In this document: positions 25,427 to 34,077 of the stretch, one piece after another
How positions within the stretch are numbered: the stretch's first letter is position 1
How the letters are laid out: each line of letters opens with the position of its first letter
Assembly (NCBI GenBank): GCA_050018455.1
Contig: JBEKAA010000019.1
Location: forward strand, 62,001 to 126,000
Direction: 5' to 3'
Source: RBG-13-68-16 sp050018455
Lineage (GTDB): Bacteria; Acidobacteriota; Thermoanaerobaculia; Thermoanaerobaculales; Thermoanaerobaculaceae
Length of the DNA stretch: 64,000 bases
The notes under the pieces: model-generated
Database searches by the model: none
What the model was told of the DNA's origin: nothing
Seen by the model: only the letters and a program-made list of their open reading frames with translations
Translations under genes and position numbers: made by a program

Positions 25427-26920
25427 ATGGCAGACCTGGTACAGCTTTGGAAGGCCCCTGAAGACCCGCTGGATTGCCTCTACCTCGCCACCGCCGAAGG
25501 CGTGAACCCGCTGGACGGCATTGTCCTTCCGGGCAGCGCCCACAAGACCATCGGCCACGCGGTCTCCGAGCTGGGCGTGCGCGGCTTGGACGGCGAGGTG
25601 CTCGTCACCGCGAGCCCCAGCCGTGAGTTTCGCCGCGTCGCGTGCTTCGGCATCGGAAAGGCCGAGGAATTCACCGTCCACTCTCTACGCAAGTTCCTCC
25701 GGCGGGTGCTCGAACAGGCCGGGCGCAACCGCGAGTACCAGATCGCCGTCGCCCTGCCCATAGCTCCTCGCGACGTGGACCCTCAGGAGGCCCGGACCGT
25801 CGAGCTCGCCGAGCTCGCGCTGGCCGACTATCGGTTCGACAAATTCCGTTCGCGTCCCGACGAGTCCACCAAGGTGGACGGCGTCCACGTCGTCCCGCTG
25901 AAGGGGGAGGACGAGAAGGGTCTGCGAGTCCGCCTCGAGAGCGCGCGCCGCGTCGACTCGCTGGTTCGCCTGGCTCGCGACTTGGGAAACCGACCAGGCA
26001 ACGACCTGACCCCGGAGAGCTTTGCGGAGGAGGCGAGCACGATGTTCGCGGGTTCGCCGGTCCGGGTGACGGTGATGGGGCGCAAGGAGCTCGAGAAGGA
26101 GGGACTCCGGGGAATCGTGGCGGTGGGGCAGGGCTCCGTCCAGGAGCCGAGGATGGTCAGGCTCGAATACCGGGCGAAGAAGCCGCGCGCTTCGATCGTT
26201 CTCGCCGGGAAGGGAGTCACATTCGACGCCGGAGGCATCTCGCTGAAGCCTGCCGCCGAGATGGCCGAGATGAAGCACGACATGGCCGGCGCGGCCGCCG
26301 TGGTGGCTGCGATGCGAGCCGTGGCCGAGGACCAGCCGCCGCTGAAGGTCGTAGGCCTGGTGCCTTTGGTCGAGAACCTGCCGTCCGGCACCGCCATCAA
26401 GCCGGGCGACATTTTGACCATGTTCAACGGGACGACCGTCGAGGTGGACAACACCGACGCCGAGGGGAGGCTCATCCTTGCCGACGCCCTCGCGTACTCG
26501 GCACGCTTTCACCCGGACATCGTGGTCGACCTGGCGACCCTGACCAGCGCCTGCAAGATCGCCCTCGGCTCCGAGCTGGCAGGCCTCTTCGCCAACGACG
26601 ACGCGCTGGCCCAGCAACTCGAGCGCCTGGGCCATCGCACCGGCGAGCGGGTCTGGCGGATGCCGCTCCTCCCGGAGTACCGCGATCTCTTGCGCAGCGA
26701 GTGGGCGGACCTCAAGAACAGTACCGGGAAATTGGGATCGCTTCCGGCTTCGGCGGCGTTCCTGGAGCGTTTCGTGCCCGACAAGGTGCGCTGGGCTCAT
26801 CTCGACATCGCCGGGGTCGCCTACGTTCAGCGCAGCCGCAACGGCCTGCGCCCCGGAGCGACCGGCTTCGGCGTCCGGCTGCTGATGGCGTTGCTCGACG
26901 AGGTGGCCGAGAAGGCATGA
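25427..26920 (+). CDS. pepA: Leucyl aminopeptidase (M17)
   Basis: A 497-residue cytosolic aminopeptidase with two bound metal ions that removes N-terminal residues from peptides. The catalytic domain contains VLAGKGVTFDAGGISLKP, the MKHDMAGAAAVV metal-ligand block and the M17 signature NTDAEGRL near residues 342-349. The N-terminal domain (residues 1-170) is the usual regulatory/hexamer region. AGGGGG precedes ATG 25427. The stop overlaps the next start (ATGA), so the GNAT gene is translationally coupled. Confidence 0.96.
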   Translation: MADLVQLWKAPEDPLDCLYLATAEGVNPLDGIVLPGSAHKTIGHAVSELGVRGLDGEVLVTASPSREFRRVACFGIGKAEEFTVHSLRKFLRRVLEQAGRNREYQIAVALPIAPRDVDPQEARTVELAELALADYRFDKFRSRPDESTKVDGVHVVPLKGEDEKGLRVRLESARRVDSLVRLARDLGNRPGNDLTPESFAEEASTMFAGSPVRVTVMGRKELEKEGLRGIVAVGQGSVQEPRMVRLEYRAKKPRASIVLAGKGVTFDAGGISLKPAAEMAEMKHDMAGAAAVVAAMRAVAEDQPPLKVVGLVPLVENLPSGTAIKPGDILTMFNGTTVEVDNTDAEGRLILADALAYSARFHPDIVVDLATLTSACKIALGSELAGLFANDDALAQQLERLGHRTGERVWRMPLLPEYRDLLRSEWADLKNSTGKLGSLPASAAFLERFVPDKVRWAHLDIAGVAYVQRSRNGLRPGATGFGVRLLMALLDEVAEKA

Positions 26921-27360
26921 CGACCTACTGGGTGCGCCCGGCCCGGCAGCGCGACCTCAAGGCCGTGCGAGAGTTGGCGCGACGAGTTCGAAGGGAGTTC
27001 CACCTCGCAGTTCGGGGCGCGGAGCAGCCCGAACCGGCCAAGGCGGCGGATCTTCTCTGGGTCGTCGAGGCAGGGCGGAGCGAGATCGTCGGGTGCTGCG
27101 GAGTTCGTGAAGGCGACAGCGGAACGTGGGAGCTGCACTCCCTCTTCCTCGCACCCGACTGGCGCGGGTTCGGCCTCGGCCGCTCGCTCGTCGAGCGTGC
27201 TCTCCGCAGCGCCCAGGAGGGCGGCGCACTCGCGGCCGCGTGCTGGGTTCCCTCCGAGTTCGCGGAAGCGACGGCGCTGCTGCGCAGTCTCGGCTTCCAA
27301 GAGGAGCCGGCAGAAAGGTCGCAGCTTCGCTTCGTGCGGACGCTCAGTCAGGCAAGCTAG
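26917..27360 (+). CDS. GNAT family N-acetyltransferase
   Basis: A 147-residue acetyltransferase-type protein. The acetyl-CoA binding segment LHSLFLAPDWRGFGLGRSLV has the R-G-x-G-x-G loop typical of the family, and the beta-bulge region EIVGCCGVREGDSGTW precedes it. It starts inside the pepA stop codon (ATGA overlap) and ends three bases before the NRDE gene. The acceptor substrate cannot be told from the sequence; position after an aminopeptidase hints at an amino-acid or peptide substrate, but this is weak. Confidence 0.85.
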   Translation: MTTYWVRPARQRDLKAVRELARRVRREFHLAVRGAEQPEPAKAADLLWVVEAGRSEIVGCCGVREGDSGTWELHSLFLAPDWRGFGLGRSLVERALRSAQEGGALAAACWVPSEFAEATALLRSLGFQEEPAERSQLRFVRTLSQAS

Positions 27361-27363
27361 CCC

Positions 27364-28071
27364 GTGTGCATCCTGCTCGCCCTCGCGCGAGATTCGGGAG
27401 CCGGAGAGCTGTGCATCGCGGCCAACCGGGACGAACGCCTCGATCGGCCGTGGCAGCCTCCCCGGCCCCTGCTGCCGAACCCTCCGGTCTTCGGGGGGCG
27501 CGACCTTGTCGGCGGCGGGAGCTGGCTGGCGGTCAACCTCGAGGCCGGGTTCGTCGTCGCGGTGACCAACGCTCGGCAGGGGGCCGCGCCGCGCGAGAGG
27601 TCGCGAGGAACGCTCGTTCTGGACCTGGCGTGCGAGAGGTCCCTGGCTCACGCCGTGGCACTGGCCTCTGAGCTGGAGCTGGCCCGGTACGGGGAGTTCA
27701 ACCTGCTCCTGGCCGATGCCCGGACGAGGTGGCTGGCGACGAACGAGCCGGCGCCTCTGATAGAACGCGCGGAGGCGCCCCTGATCTCGGTGGGCAACAG
27801 CCGCCTTCTTGAGCCCGGAGAAAGGGTTCTGGCTGCGGCGGACCGCGCAGGGGAGCTGGCAGACCTTGCGGGCGAGGCTCTCCTGGCGTCTCTCCGGGAT
27901 CTGCTCGCCGACCACCGCGGAGCGGATCCGCTGTGCCGGCACGGAGAGCGTTACGGGACCGTGTGCTCGTCGCTGATCGTGCTCCGCGGCCGGCAAGTCC
28001 TCGACTACCGCTTCGCGCCCGGTCCGCCCTGCACCACGCCGTTCGCGCCGGTGGCGCTTCCGGCGGACTGA
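27364..28071 (+). CDS. NRDE / TANGO2 family protein
   Basis: A 235-residue member of the NRDE family, named after the N-R-D-E motif, here AANRDERLDRPW at about residue 19. The N-terminus MCILLALARDSGAGELCIAANRD has the Cys at position 2 that is typical, and the fold is of the Ntn-hydrolase type. GTG VTNARQG and SVGNS blocks are also conserved in the family. Biochemical function is not established; eukaryotic TANGO2 is linked to heme or lipid handling. Start GTG 27364, three bases after the GNAT stop, so it is the last gene of the pepA operon. Confidence 0.85.
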   Translation: MCILLALARDSGAGELCIAANRDERLDRPWQPPRPLLPNPPVFGGRDLVGGGSWLAVNLEAGFVVAVTNARQGAAPRERSRGTLVLDLACERSLAHAVALASELELARYGEFNLLLADARTRWLATNEPAPLIERAEAPLISVGNSRLLEPGERVLAAADRAGELADLAGEALLASLRDLLADHRGADPLCRHGERYGTVCSSLIVLRGRQVLDYRFAPGPPCTTPFAPVALPAD

Positions 28072-28084
28072 TCAACTTGCCCGG

Positions 28085-28090
28085 TAGAAT
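28085..28090 (+). promoter_or_regulatory. -10 box, probable leaderless start at ATG 28097
   Basis: TAGAAT followed by six bases and the ATG of the membrane-protein gene, with no ribosome binding site between. Confidence 0.55.
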
Positions 28091-28096
28091 CTGGGT

Positions 28097-28942
28097 ATGA
28101 AGCGCCTCGCGTGGTGGACTTGGCTCGGCCTCGGGGTGATCGCCGCGAGCGTCGCCCTCGCCCTTGTCAAGGTCGGATGGGCGGCACAGAACCTCACCCC
28201 CCTGTGCTGGACGGGTTTGATCCTGCTCGTAGACGGCGCCCTCGCTGGACGCAGGCGCTCCTGGCTGCGCGACGCACCGGGCGAGCTGGCCCTGATGGCC
28301 GCGATTTCGATCCCGTCGTGGCTCCTGTTCGAGCTCTACGACCGGCCCCGGTTCTGGTCTTCCTCCGGCCCCGAACTCTGGTGGCACTACTCCGGCCTTC
28401 CTCCGTGGCCTTGGCGGGGGCTGGGCTACGCGTGGTCTTTCGCGACGATTACCCCCGCGATGTTGCTGCTCGCGGAGCTGATCGAGCCGGCGGCCGCGAA
28501 GGTGGCCGGGCGCGGCCGTGGCGGGCGGGTCCCGGAGGAACTCGGCGTGGGGCTCGCGGTCTTCGGCGCCGTCCTGGCCGCGGTACCCCTGCTGTGGCCG
28601 TCCAGGTATTTCGCGGCGGACGTGTGGCTGGCCTGGCCGCTGCTCCTCGACCCGGTCAACCGTCGCCTCGGCCGTCCCTCCATCCTCGGCGATCTCGAGA
28701 GCGGACGGCGATCGCGAGCGGTGGCGCTGGTCGCGGCGGGCCTCACGTGCGGCGTGCTGTGGGAGAGCTGGAACTGGCTCGCGAGCGCCCGTTGGAGCTA
28801 CACCGTGCCGTTCCTGGGCGGCCTCAAGCTCTACGCGATGCCTCTCCTCGGCTTTCTCGGGTTCGCCCCGTTCGCCGTGGCGGTCTTCGCGCTCTACCAC
28901 TTCCTGCGCGGCATGCTGCCGGGGCATCCGCCGGTGAGGTGA
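28097..28942 (+). CDS. Integral membrane protein of unknown function
   Basis: A 281-residue protein with about eight hydrophobic segments spread over its whole length and short loops. Recurrent Trp-rich stretches (FWSSSGPELWWHYSGLPPWP, WESWNWLASARWSY) sit at membrane edges. I recognise no family. The conserved-looking acidic/aromatic pattern ELYDRPRFW near residues 80-90 may be functional. Its own -10 box six bases before the ATG suggests independent, leaderless expression. Confidence 0.65.
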   Translation: MKRLAWWTWLGLGVIAASVALALVKVGWAAQNLTPLCWTGLILLVDGALAGRRRSWLRDAPGELALMAAISIPSWLLFELYDRPRFWSSSGPELWWHYSGLPPWPWRGLGYAWSFATITPAMLLLAELIEPAAAKVAGRGRGGRVPEELGVGLAVFGAVLAAVPLLWPSRYFAADVWLAWPLLLDPVNRRLGRPSILGDLESGRRSRAVALVAAGLTCGVLWESWNWLASARWSYTVPFLGGLKLYAMPLLGFLGFAPFAVAVFALYHFLRGMLPGHPPVR

Positions 28943-28964
28943 CCTCCGCCGGCAGGCGAGAGCC

Positions 28965-31037
28965 CTACACGCGGGCGGCGATCAGCATTCGGGCGAGAGC
29001 CTCCGGCTCGTCCACGGGGAGCCGGCACGAGCCGCCTTCGCAGAGGTAGGCGCGCGCTCTTTCCCCGTCGCCGGGGCCGCGGCCGTCAAACAGCGGCACG
29101 GCCTCGACGACCGTCTGGGGCACCGGCACGGCCGGTGACACGGCGAACGCGCATGCAGCGGGCCGATGCCGCCATGCCGCGGCGAGCATCTCCCGGGTCG
29201 AATCCCAGGCGGGGTCGCCGACCACGACCAGCGTGAATGGTGGCCTGGCGGCTGCCTCGGCCGCCTGCAACAGGGCGAGGCACGCCTCGGGGGCTCGCCC
29301 CACGGGGCCGGCCTCGGCGCTCACGGTACGCGCGGCGGAATCGAAGAGCGCGCGGTCGCCGGTCAGCGCCGCGATGCGAAGCAGCGTCCAAGCGAGGATG
29401 CCGGCCGGCGCGGGCGTGGCGCCGTCGTACGGGGTCCGGGGACGCATGAGCAGCTCCGGGCCGTCGTCGGGGGTGTCGAGCATGGCGCCTGCCGCGTCCT
29501 GGTAGTGGGGGAGGCGCCGAGCGAGGAGGTTCCTGGCGGCGTCGAGCCACTCCGGGTGTCCATCCGCCTCGTACAGCTGGACCAGCGCGGCGGAGACCCA
29601 CGCAACGTCCTCGAGCGTCTCGACGCCCGACGTGACGCCGTCTCGCCAGGAGCGCGCCAGACGCCCGTCGCGACCTGCCTGTGCGAGCACGAAGCGGGCC
29701 GCGGTCCGGGCGGCTTCCAGGTATCCCGTCTCGGGGAGCGCGGCGCCGAGGAACGCGAGCGACCAGACCGCCATGCCGTTCCATGCCGCCAGGCGCTTGT
29801 CGTCGGTGAGCGGCGGCACGCGCCCCGCACGTGCAGCTTGCAGCGCGACGCGTGCGGCGTCCAGAACGGATGCCGCGGCCTCGTGCGTGAGATCCAGTCG
29901 GGCCGCAACCTGTGAAAGGGAGAGAACGGGCCTGAGTACGCTGGCGCCGCCCTCGAAGTTCCCGCTCTCCCCGAGGTCGCAGAGGGCGATGACGAGCTCG
30001 GCCTCGCGGGGAGGCAACGCCGCGCGGACCTGGGGCACGCTCCAGGTGAAATACCTCCCCTCGAGGGCCTCGCTGTCGGCATCGGTGGATGAGAAGAAGC
30101 CGCCCTCGGGGCCGCGCATCTCACGCAGGAGGTAGTCGGCGGTTTCGCGCGCCACGTTGAGCCAGTCCGGCTTGTCGAACGCGAGCCCGGCCTCCCCGTA
30201 CGCCCGCGCCAGGAGCGCGTTGTCGTAGAGCATTTTCTCGAAGTGGGGGACGAGCCACTTCTCGTCGACGGAGTAGCGGTGAAAGCCGCCCCCGAGCCAG
30301 TCGTACATCCCGCCGGCGGCCATCGCGTCGAGCGTGCGCGCGAGCACGGCGAGGGCGGTCGCGTCTCGTCGCGCGGCCTCGATCAGGAAGAACAGCCGCG
30401 AAGGCGAGGGGAACTTCGGGGCTCCCCCGAACCCTCCCCACCGCCCGTCGTGCTGCTCGGCGAGCGCGGCCAACGCACACCGAGAGGCCTCGGCCGCGTC
30501 GATCGTGCCGGGGGCGCTCGCGCCGGCCCGTGAGAGATGATCGGCGAGCGTGCGCGCGGCGTCGTCGATCTCGTGCCGGCGGCGGTCCCACGCTTCGGCG
30601 ACACTCTCCAGCACCTCGCGGAACGATGCGGTGCCCCACCGTCGGTCGGGCGGGAAGTACGTCCCGCCGAAAAACGGCTTGAGGTCCGGCGTGAGGAACA
30701 CCGAGAGCGGCCACCCGCCCGACCCGGTCATCGCCTGCACGGCGTTCATGTAGACGGCGTCGAGGTCGGGGCGCTCCTCTCGGTCCACCTTCACGGCGAC
30801 GAAGTGCTCGGCGAGGAGCTCGCCGATCGCCGGGTCCTCGAACGACTCGCGCTCCATGACGTGGCACCAGTGGCAGGCCGCGTACCCGATCGAGAGGAAG
30901 ATCGGCTTTCCCTCGGCAGCCGCGCGCGATAGCGCCTCCTCCCCCCACGGGTACCAGTCGACGGGGTTGGACGCGTGCTGGAGCAGGTACGGGCTCGACT
31001 CGCGGGCCAGCCTGTTGGTGTATGACTTCCGGGTCAG
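28965..31037 (-). CDS. Thioredoxin-domain protein of the YyaL / SPATA20 family (DUF255)
   Basis: A protein of about 690 residues with an N-terminal thioredoxin-like domain (SIGYAACHWCHVMERESF, a C-H-W-C active-site motif) and a long alpha/alpha-barrel resembling N-acylglucosamine epimerases. Family members begin with a sequence like TNRL..E.SPYLLQHA.NPVDW, and here that block starts six residues after a CTG codon at 31037. No ATG, GTG or TTG exists at this position. GGAGG precedes the CTG by five bases, and the CTG overlaps the stop of the upstream gene as CTGA. Longer starts only translate that gene out of frame. Function is unproven; a redox or sugar-related role is family speculation. Confidence 0.9.
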   Translation of the reverse strand: MTRKSYTNRLARESSPYLLQHASNPVDWYPWGEEALSRAAAEGKPIFLSIGYAACHWCHVMERESFEDPAIGELLAEHFVAVKVDREERPDLDAVYMNAVQAMTGSGGWPLSVFLTPDLKPFFGGTYFPPDRRWGTASFREVLESVAEAWDRRRHEIDDAARTLADHLSRAGASAPGTIDAAEASRCALAALAEQHDGRWGGFGGAPKFPSPSRLFFLIEAARRDATALAVLARTLDAMAAGGMYDWLGGGFHRYSVDEKWLVPHFEKMLYDNALLARAYGEAGLAFDKPDWLNVARETADYLLREMRGPEGGFFSSTDADSEALEGRYFTWSVPQVRAALPPREAELVIALCDLGESGNFEGGASVLRPVLSLSQVAARLDLTHEAAASVLDAARVALQAARAGRVPPLTDDKRLAAWNGMAVWSLAFLGAALPETGYLEAARTAARFVLAQAGRDGRLARSWRDGVTSGVETLEDVAWVSAALVQLYEADGHPEWLDAARNLLARRLPHYQDAAGAMLDTPDDGPELLMRPRTPYDGATPAPAGILAWTLLRIAALTGDRALFDSAARTVSAEAGPVGRAPEACLALLQAAEAAARPPFTLVVVGDPAWDSTREMLAAAWRHRPAACAFAVSPAVPVPQTVVEAVPLFDGRGPGDGERARAYLCEGGSCRLPVDEPEALARMLIAARV

Positions 31038-31396
31038 ATCGCCTCCGGCTCGGTCCCCTCCACGGCCTGGATGAGGTTGTCGTACCGGTACCCGGCCGCT
31101 TCGAACCAGGCCTCCAGGGGTTCCAGATCGCGTCCGCACCGGTTGGCGGTGTGCACCTCGACCAGCACCTGGCCTGGACTATTCATGAGGGTTCTGCTGC
31201 GAACGCGGATCTGGCCGGCCTGGCGGGCGTACTCGAGGTTCGGAGCCTGCGACGTATCGCAGAGGATACGACTCGGCTCCTCGCCTCTACGACGAACCCC
31301 CACGAATAATCCAGGCTGGCCGATAGTCACCGCGAGGATGACCAGCCCGCCGATCACGATCGCTGGAACTGTCCGCGCCAGGTTCGTATCCCCCAC
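31034..31396 (-). CDS. Small membrane-anchored protein of unknown function
   Basis: A 120-residue protein with one N-terminal hydrophobic segment (VPAIVIGGLVILAVTI) and a soluble tail that includes VLVEVHTANRCGRDLEPLEA. Two Cys residues (in LCDTSQ and NRCGRD) could pair outside the cytoplasm. I recognise no family. GTG 31396 is the most plausible start, just inside a P-module repeat. Its TGA overlaps the CTG start of the thioredoxin-domain gene, so both look co-translated. Confidence 0.5.
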   Translation of the reverse strand: MGDTNLARTVPAIVIGGLVILAVTIGQPGLFVGVRRRGEEPSRILCDTSQAPNLEYARQAGQIRVRSRTLMNSPGQVLVEVHTANRCGRDLEPLEAWFEAAGYRYDNLIQAVEGTEPEAI

Positions 31397-31402
31397 GCCT
31401 TC

Positions 31403-31438
31403 CGGTGCCCGGACCCCGGAGCCCGAACCCCGGTCGCC
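31403..31438. repeat. P-module repeat
   Basis: GCCCGGACCCCGGAGCCCGA and AACCCCGGTCG words fill the whole gap between the propeller-gene stop (31439) and the next minus-strand start. They are the same words as near kdsB and trpS. Confidence 0.55.
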
Positions 31439-32530
31439 TCAGTCCACCCAATCCGCCAGGAAGACGTTCGTCTGATGGGGTCCCGAGTTGAACCGGTTGG
31501 AGCAGAACACGAAGGTCCTGCCGTCGGGGGACCACATCGGGAAGCCGTCGAACTCGTCGTAGTAGGTGACGCGCTCGAGTCCGGTCCCGTCGAGGTTGAC
31601 GAGGAAGAGGTCGAAGTTGCGCCCCTTCGGATCCGCCACGTTGGAGCAGAAGATCAGCTTCTTGCCTGACGGGTGGAAGAACGGCGCGAAGTTGGCGGCG
31701 CCGTTGTCCGTGATCCGGTGCACGTCGCTGCCGTCGGCGTTGGCGACGTAGATGTCGAGGCTGTGGGGTTTGATCAGCCCCTGCGCCAGGAGCTGCTTGT
31801 ACTCGTCCAGCTCCGGACCGGGCTTTGGGCGCGAGGCGCGCCAGACGATCTTGCTGCCGTCCGGGGAGAAGAACGCGCCGCCGTCGTACCCGATCTCGTG
31901 CGTGATCTGGCGGACGTCGCTGCCGTCGAGCTTCATCGTGTACAGGTCGATGTCGCCGTTGCGGACCGACGTGAACACGATGCGGTCGCCGCGAGGCGAG
32001 ATCGTGGCCTCGGCGTCGTACCCCGGGGTGTCGGTGAGGCGGCGTGGGGTGGGATCATCGAGCGCCGCGACGAAAATGTCGAACGACGGATAGAGCGCCC
32101 ACACATACCCGTGGGACATGTCCGGCGGCGGGGGACAGGCCGGTCCGGCCAGATGGGTCGAGGCGTACAGGTAGTGCCTGCCGTCGGGGAAGAAGTAGCT
32201 GCACGTGCAGCGACCAAGGCCGGTCGAGAGGAGCCGGACGTCGTGGCCTTCCAGGTCCATCGTGAAGATCTGGTCGCACTCGTACGGCGGCCGGGTCGAC
32301 TGGAAGATCAGGCGCGTGCCGTCGAACGAGAAGTACGCCTCCGCGTTCTGGACCCCGTCGGTGAGCTGGCGAAGGTTGGTGAGGTGGCGCTCGCGGGGGT
32401 CGGCCGGGCGCTTGATCGGGAAACGGCTGACCCCCTCGGACGGCGCCGGCCCTGAACGGGCGGATGGTGAAACTCCTATGACGATCACGGCTGCCACGGC
32501 GATGCACATCAGAACGGTCAGGGCTCGCAC
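31439..32530 (-). CDS. Exported TolB-like beta-propeller protein
   Basis: A protein of about 363 residues with an N-terminal signal or anchor segment (LTVLMCIAVAAVIVIGV) and several WD40-like/PD40 blades, each with an F-SPDG-type strand such as YFSFDGTRLIFQST, ATISPRGDRIVFTS, AFFSPDGSKIVWRA and MWSPDGRTFVFCSN. These match the propeller of TolB and of secreted peptidase accessory domains. No peptidase domain follows. GTG 32530 is chosen because GGAGG lies five bases upstream. It may bind periplasmic protein or peptide partners. Confidence 0.8.
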   Translation of the reverse strand: MRALTVLMCIAVAAVIVIGVSPSARSGPAPSEGVSRFPIKRPADPRERHLTNLRQLTDGVQNAEAYFSFDGTRLIFQSTRPPYECDQIFTMDLEGHDVRLLSTGLGRCTCSYFFPDGRHYLYASTHLAGPACPPPPDMSHGYVWALYPSFDIFVAALDDPTPRRLTDTPGYDAEATISPRGDRIVFTSVRNGDIDLYTMKLDGSDVRQITHEIGYDGGAFFSPDGSKIVWRASRPKPGPELDEYKQLLAQGLIKPHSLDIYVANADGSDVHRITDNGAANFAPFFHPSGKKLIFCSNVADPKGRNFDLFLVNLDGTGLERVTYYDEFDGFPMWSPDGRTFVFCSNRFNSGPHQTNVFLADWVD

Positions 32531-32605
32531 GGTTTCCTCCGCTCCTCGTAACGGACGAGACGCCAGCATAATCCCTTGGGCGGCACCGGGTGCCGGGGCA
32601 ACGCT

Positions 32606-32634
32606 TTGACAGGCCGCCCGCAACGGTTTAGTGT
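32606..32634 (+). promoter_or_regulatory. Sigma-70-like promoter of pilT
   Basis: TTGACA (32606-32611) and TAGTGT (32629-32634) are separated by exactly 17 bases. The predicted leader to the pilT ATG is about 42 bases and includes AGGGAGAC. Confidence 0.8.
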
Positions 32635-32682
32635 GTGAGTCAAGAGCGCAGCGACGTCGATTTGCGACAGGGAGACAAGGCT

Positions 32683-33870
32683 ATGCACATCAACGACATC
32701 CTCAAAGCGGCCTCGGAGCGGAAGGCTTCGGACGTTCACTTGAAGGTAGGTGCACACCCGCTGATACGCGTGGACGGCACACTGGTGCCCCTTGTCGAAT
32801 TCAAGCGCATGATGCAGGAGGACACCATCGCGATGGCGTTCTCGATGATGTCCACACAGCAGAAGGAGAAGTTCAAGCAGTTCCTCGAGATCGACATCGC
32901 CTACTCGGTGCCTGGACTGGGGCGCTTCCGCTGCAACATCTTCCAGCAGCGCGGGTCGGTCGGCCTGGTCCTCCGGTTGATCCCGGCGCGCATCCTCAGC
33001 GTCAAGGAGCTCCTGCTTCCGCCCGTCCTGGAGAGGATCGCGGAGGAGGATCACGGGCTGGTCCTGGTCACGGGCACAACGGGGTCGGGCAAGTCCACGA
33101 CGCTGGCGGCGATGATCGACCACGTCAACAACATCCGGAACTGCCACGTCGTCACCATTGAGGACCCGATCGAGTTCCTCCACCGGGACAAGAAGGCGAT
33201 CATCAACCAGCGCGAGGTCGAGGTCGACACCCGGAGCTTCTCGGTTGCCCTGCGCTCCGGGTTGCGCCAGGACCCGGACGTGATCCTCGTGGGCGAGATG
33301 CGCGACTACGAGACGATCGAGACGGCCCTGCTCGCTGCGGAGACCGGCCACCTCGTGCTGTCCACGCTCCATACCCTGGATGCCACCGAGACGATCAACC
33401 GCATCATCGCGGTGTTCCCGCCCCACCAGCAGAAGCAGATCCGCATCCAGCTCGCGGCTGTCCTCAAGGCTATCGTCTCGATGCGCCTGTTGCCGCGTGC
33501 CGACGGCCTGGGGCGCGTGCCCGCCGTCGAGGTGCTGATCTCGACGGCCTACATCCGCGAGTGCATCGAGCAGAAGGAGAAGACGAAGCTCATCCGCGAC
33601 GCGATCGCGTCCGGTACCTCCCAGTACGGCATGCAGACGTTCGACCAGTCGTTGTTCATGCTGTACAAATCGGGCCTGATCACGCTCGACGAGGCGATCC
33701 GGCGGGCCTCCAACCCCGACGAGTTCAAGCTCCGCATCCAGGGGATCCAGTCGACCGCCGACGTGTCCCGCGAGGAGATGGAGGGCATGCTCGAAGGCGC
33801 GTCCCCGACCGAGCCGTTCGCTGTCGGCAGCCCGTTCGAGTTCGGCGGCAAGGAGAGCGGCGGGTCGTAG
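32683..33870 (+). CDS. pilT: Type IV pilus retraction ATPase PilT
   Basis: A 395-residue secretion ATPase that powers pilus retraction and twitching motility at the cytoplasmic face of the inner membrane. Visible motifs are the N-terminal SDVHLKVGAHPLIRVDG, Walker A GTTGSGKST (131-139), the Asp box VTIEDPIEFLH, Walker B GEMRDYETIETALLAAETGH and the His box LVLSTLHTLDA. GEMRDYETI is the PilT rather than PilB form. ATG 32683 follows AGGGAGAC, with a clear promoter upstream. No other pil gene is in the window. The acidic/glycine C-terminal tail after residue 350 is a little longer than usual. Confidence 0.96.
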   Translation: MHINDILKAASERKASDVHLKVGAHPLIRVDGTLVPLVEFKRMMQEDTIAMAFSMMSTQQKEKFKQFLEIDIAYSVPGLGRFRCNIFQQRGSVGLVLRLIPARILSVKELLLPPVLERIAEEDHGLVLVTGTTGSGKSTTLAAMIDHVNNIRNCHVVTIEDPIEFLHRDKKAIINQREVEVDTRSFSVALRSGLRQDPDVILVGEMRDYETIETALLAAETGHLVLSTLHTLDATETINRIIAVFPPHQQKQIRIQLAAVLKAIVSMRLLPRADGLGRVPAVEVLISTAYIRECIEQKEKTKLIRDAIASGTSQYGMQTFDQSLFMLYKSGLITLDEAIRRASNPDEFKLRIQGIQSTADVSREEMEGMLEGASPTEPFAVGSPFEFGGKESGGS

Positions 33871-34060
33871 CGACAGCTGACAGCTCACAGCTCACAGCTC
33901 ACAGCTCACAGCTCACAGCATCCTTCCCCCTTGTGGTGACCCCTCTGGGTGGGTGGGGGAGCTGTCGGCTGTCAGCTGGTCGGGTGGGTGGCGGAGAGCC
34001 GTCAGCTGTTTCCGAGGGTGGGGGAACTGTCAGCTGTGCGGTCGGGTGGGGGAGAGCTGT
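33871..34060. repeat. T-module variant: tandem CAGCTCA heptamers and inverted partners
   Basis: Five exact CAGCTCA units run in tandem (33881-33915), with CGACAGCTGA in front. Inverted partners GAGCTGTCGGCTGTCAGCTG (33959-33978), GCCGTCAGCTG and GAACTGTCAGCTG follow, separated by G/T-rich GGTGGGTGGGGG-like spacers. It begins at the pilT stop and ends just before the recX -10 box. Confidence 0.75.
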
Positions 34061-34065
34061 TGGCT

Positions 34066-34071
34066 TAGAAT
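34066..34071 (+). promoter_or_regulatory. -10 box, probable leaderless start of recX
   Basis: TAGAAT is followed by six bases and the recX ATG at 34078, without a ribosome binding site. Confidence 0.55.
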
Positions 34072-34077
34072 TACCCA

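Noticed and set aside
33881..33915. Tandem heptamers considered as a CRISPR array.
   Set aside because: Units are seven bases without spacers, and no cas gene is present.
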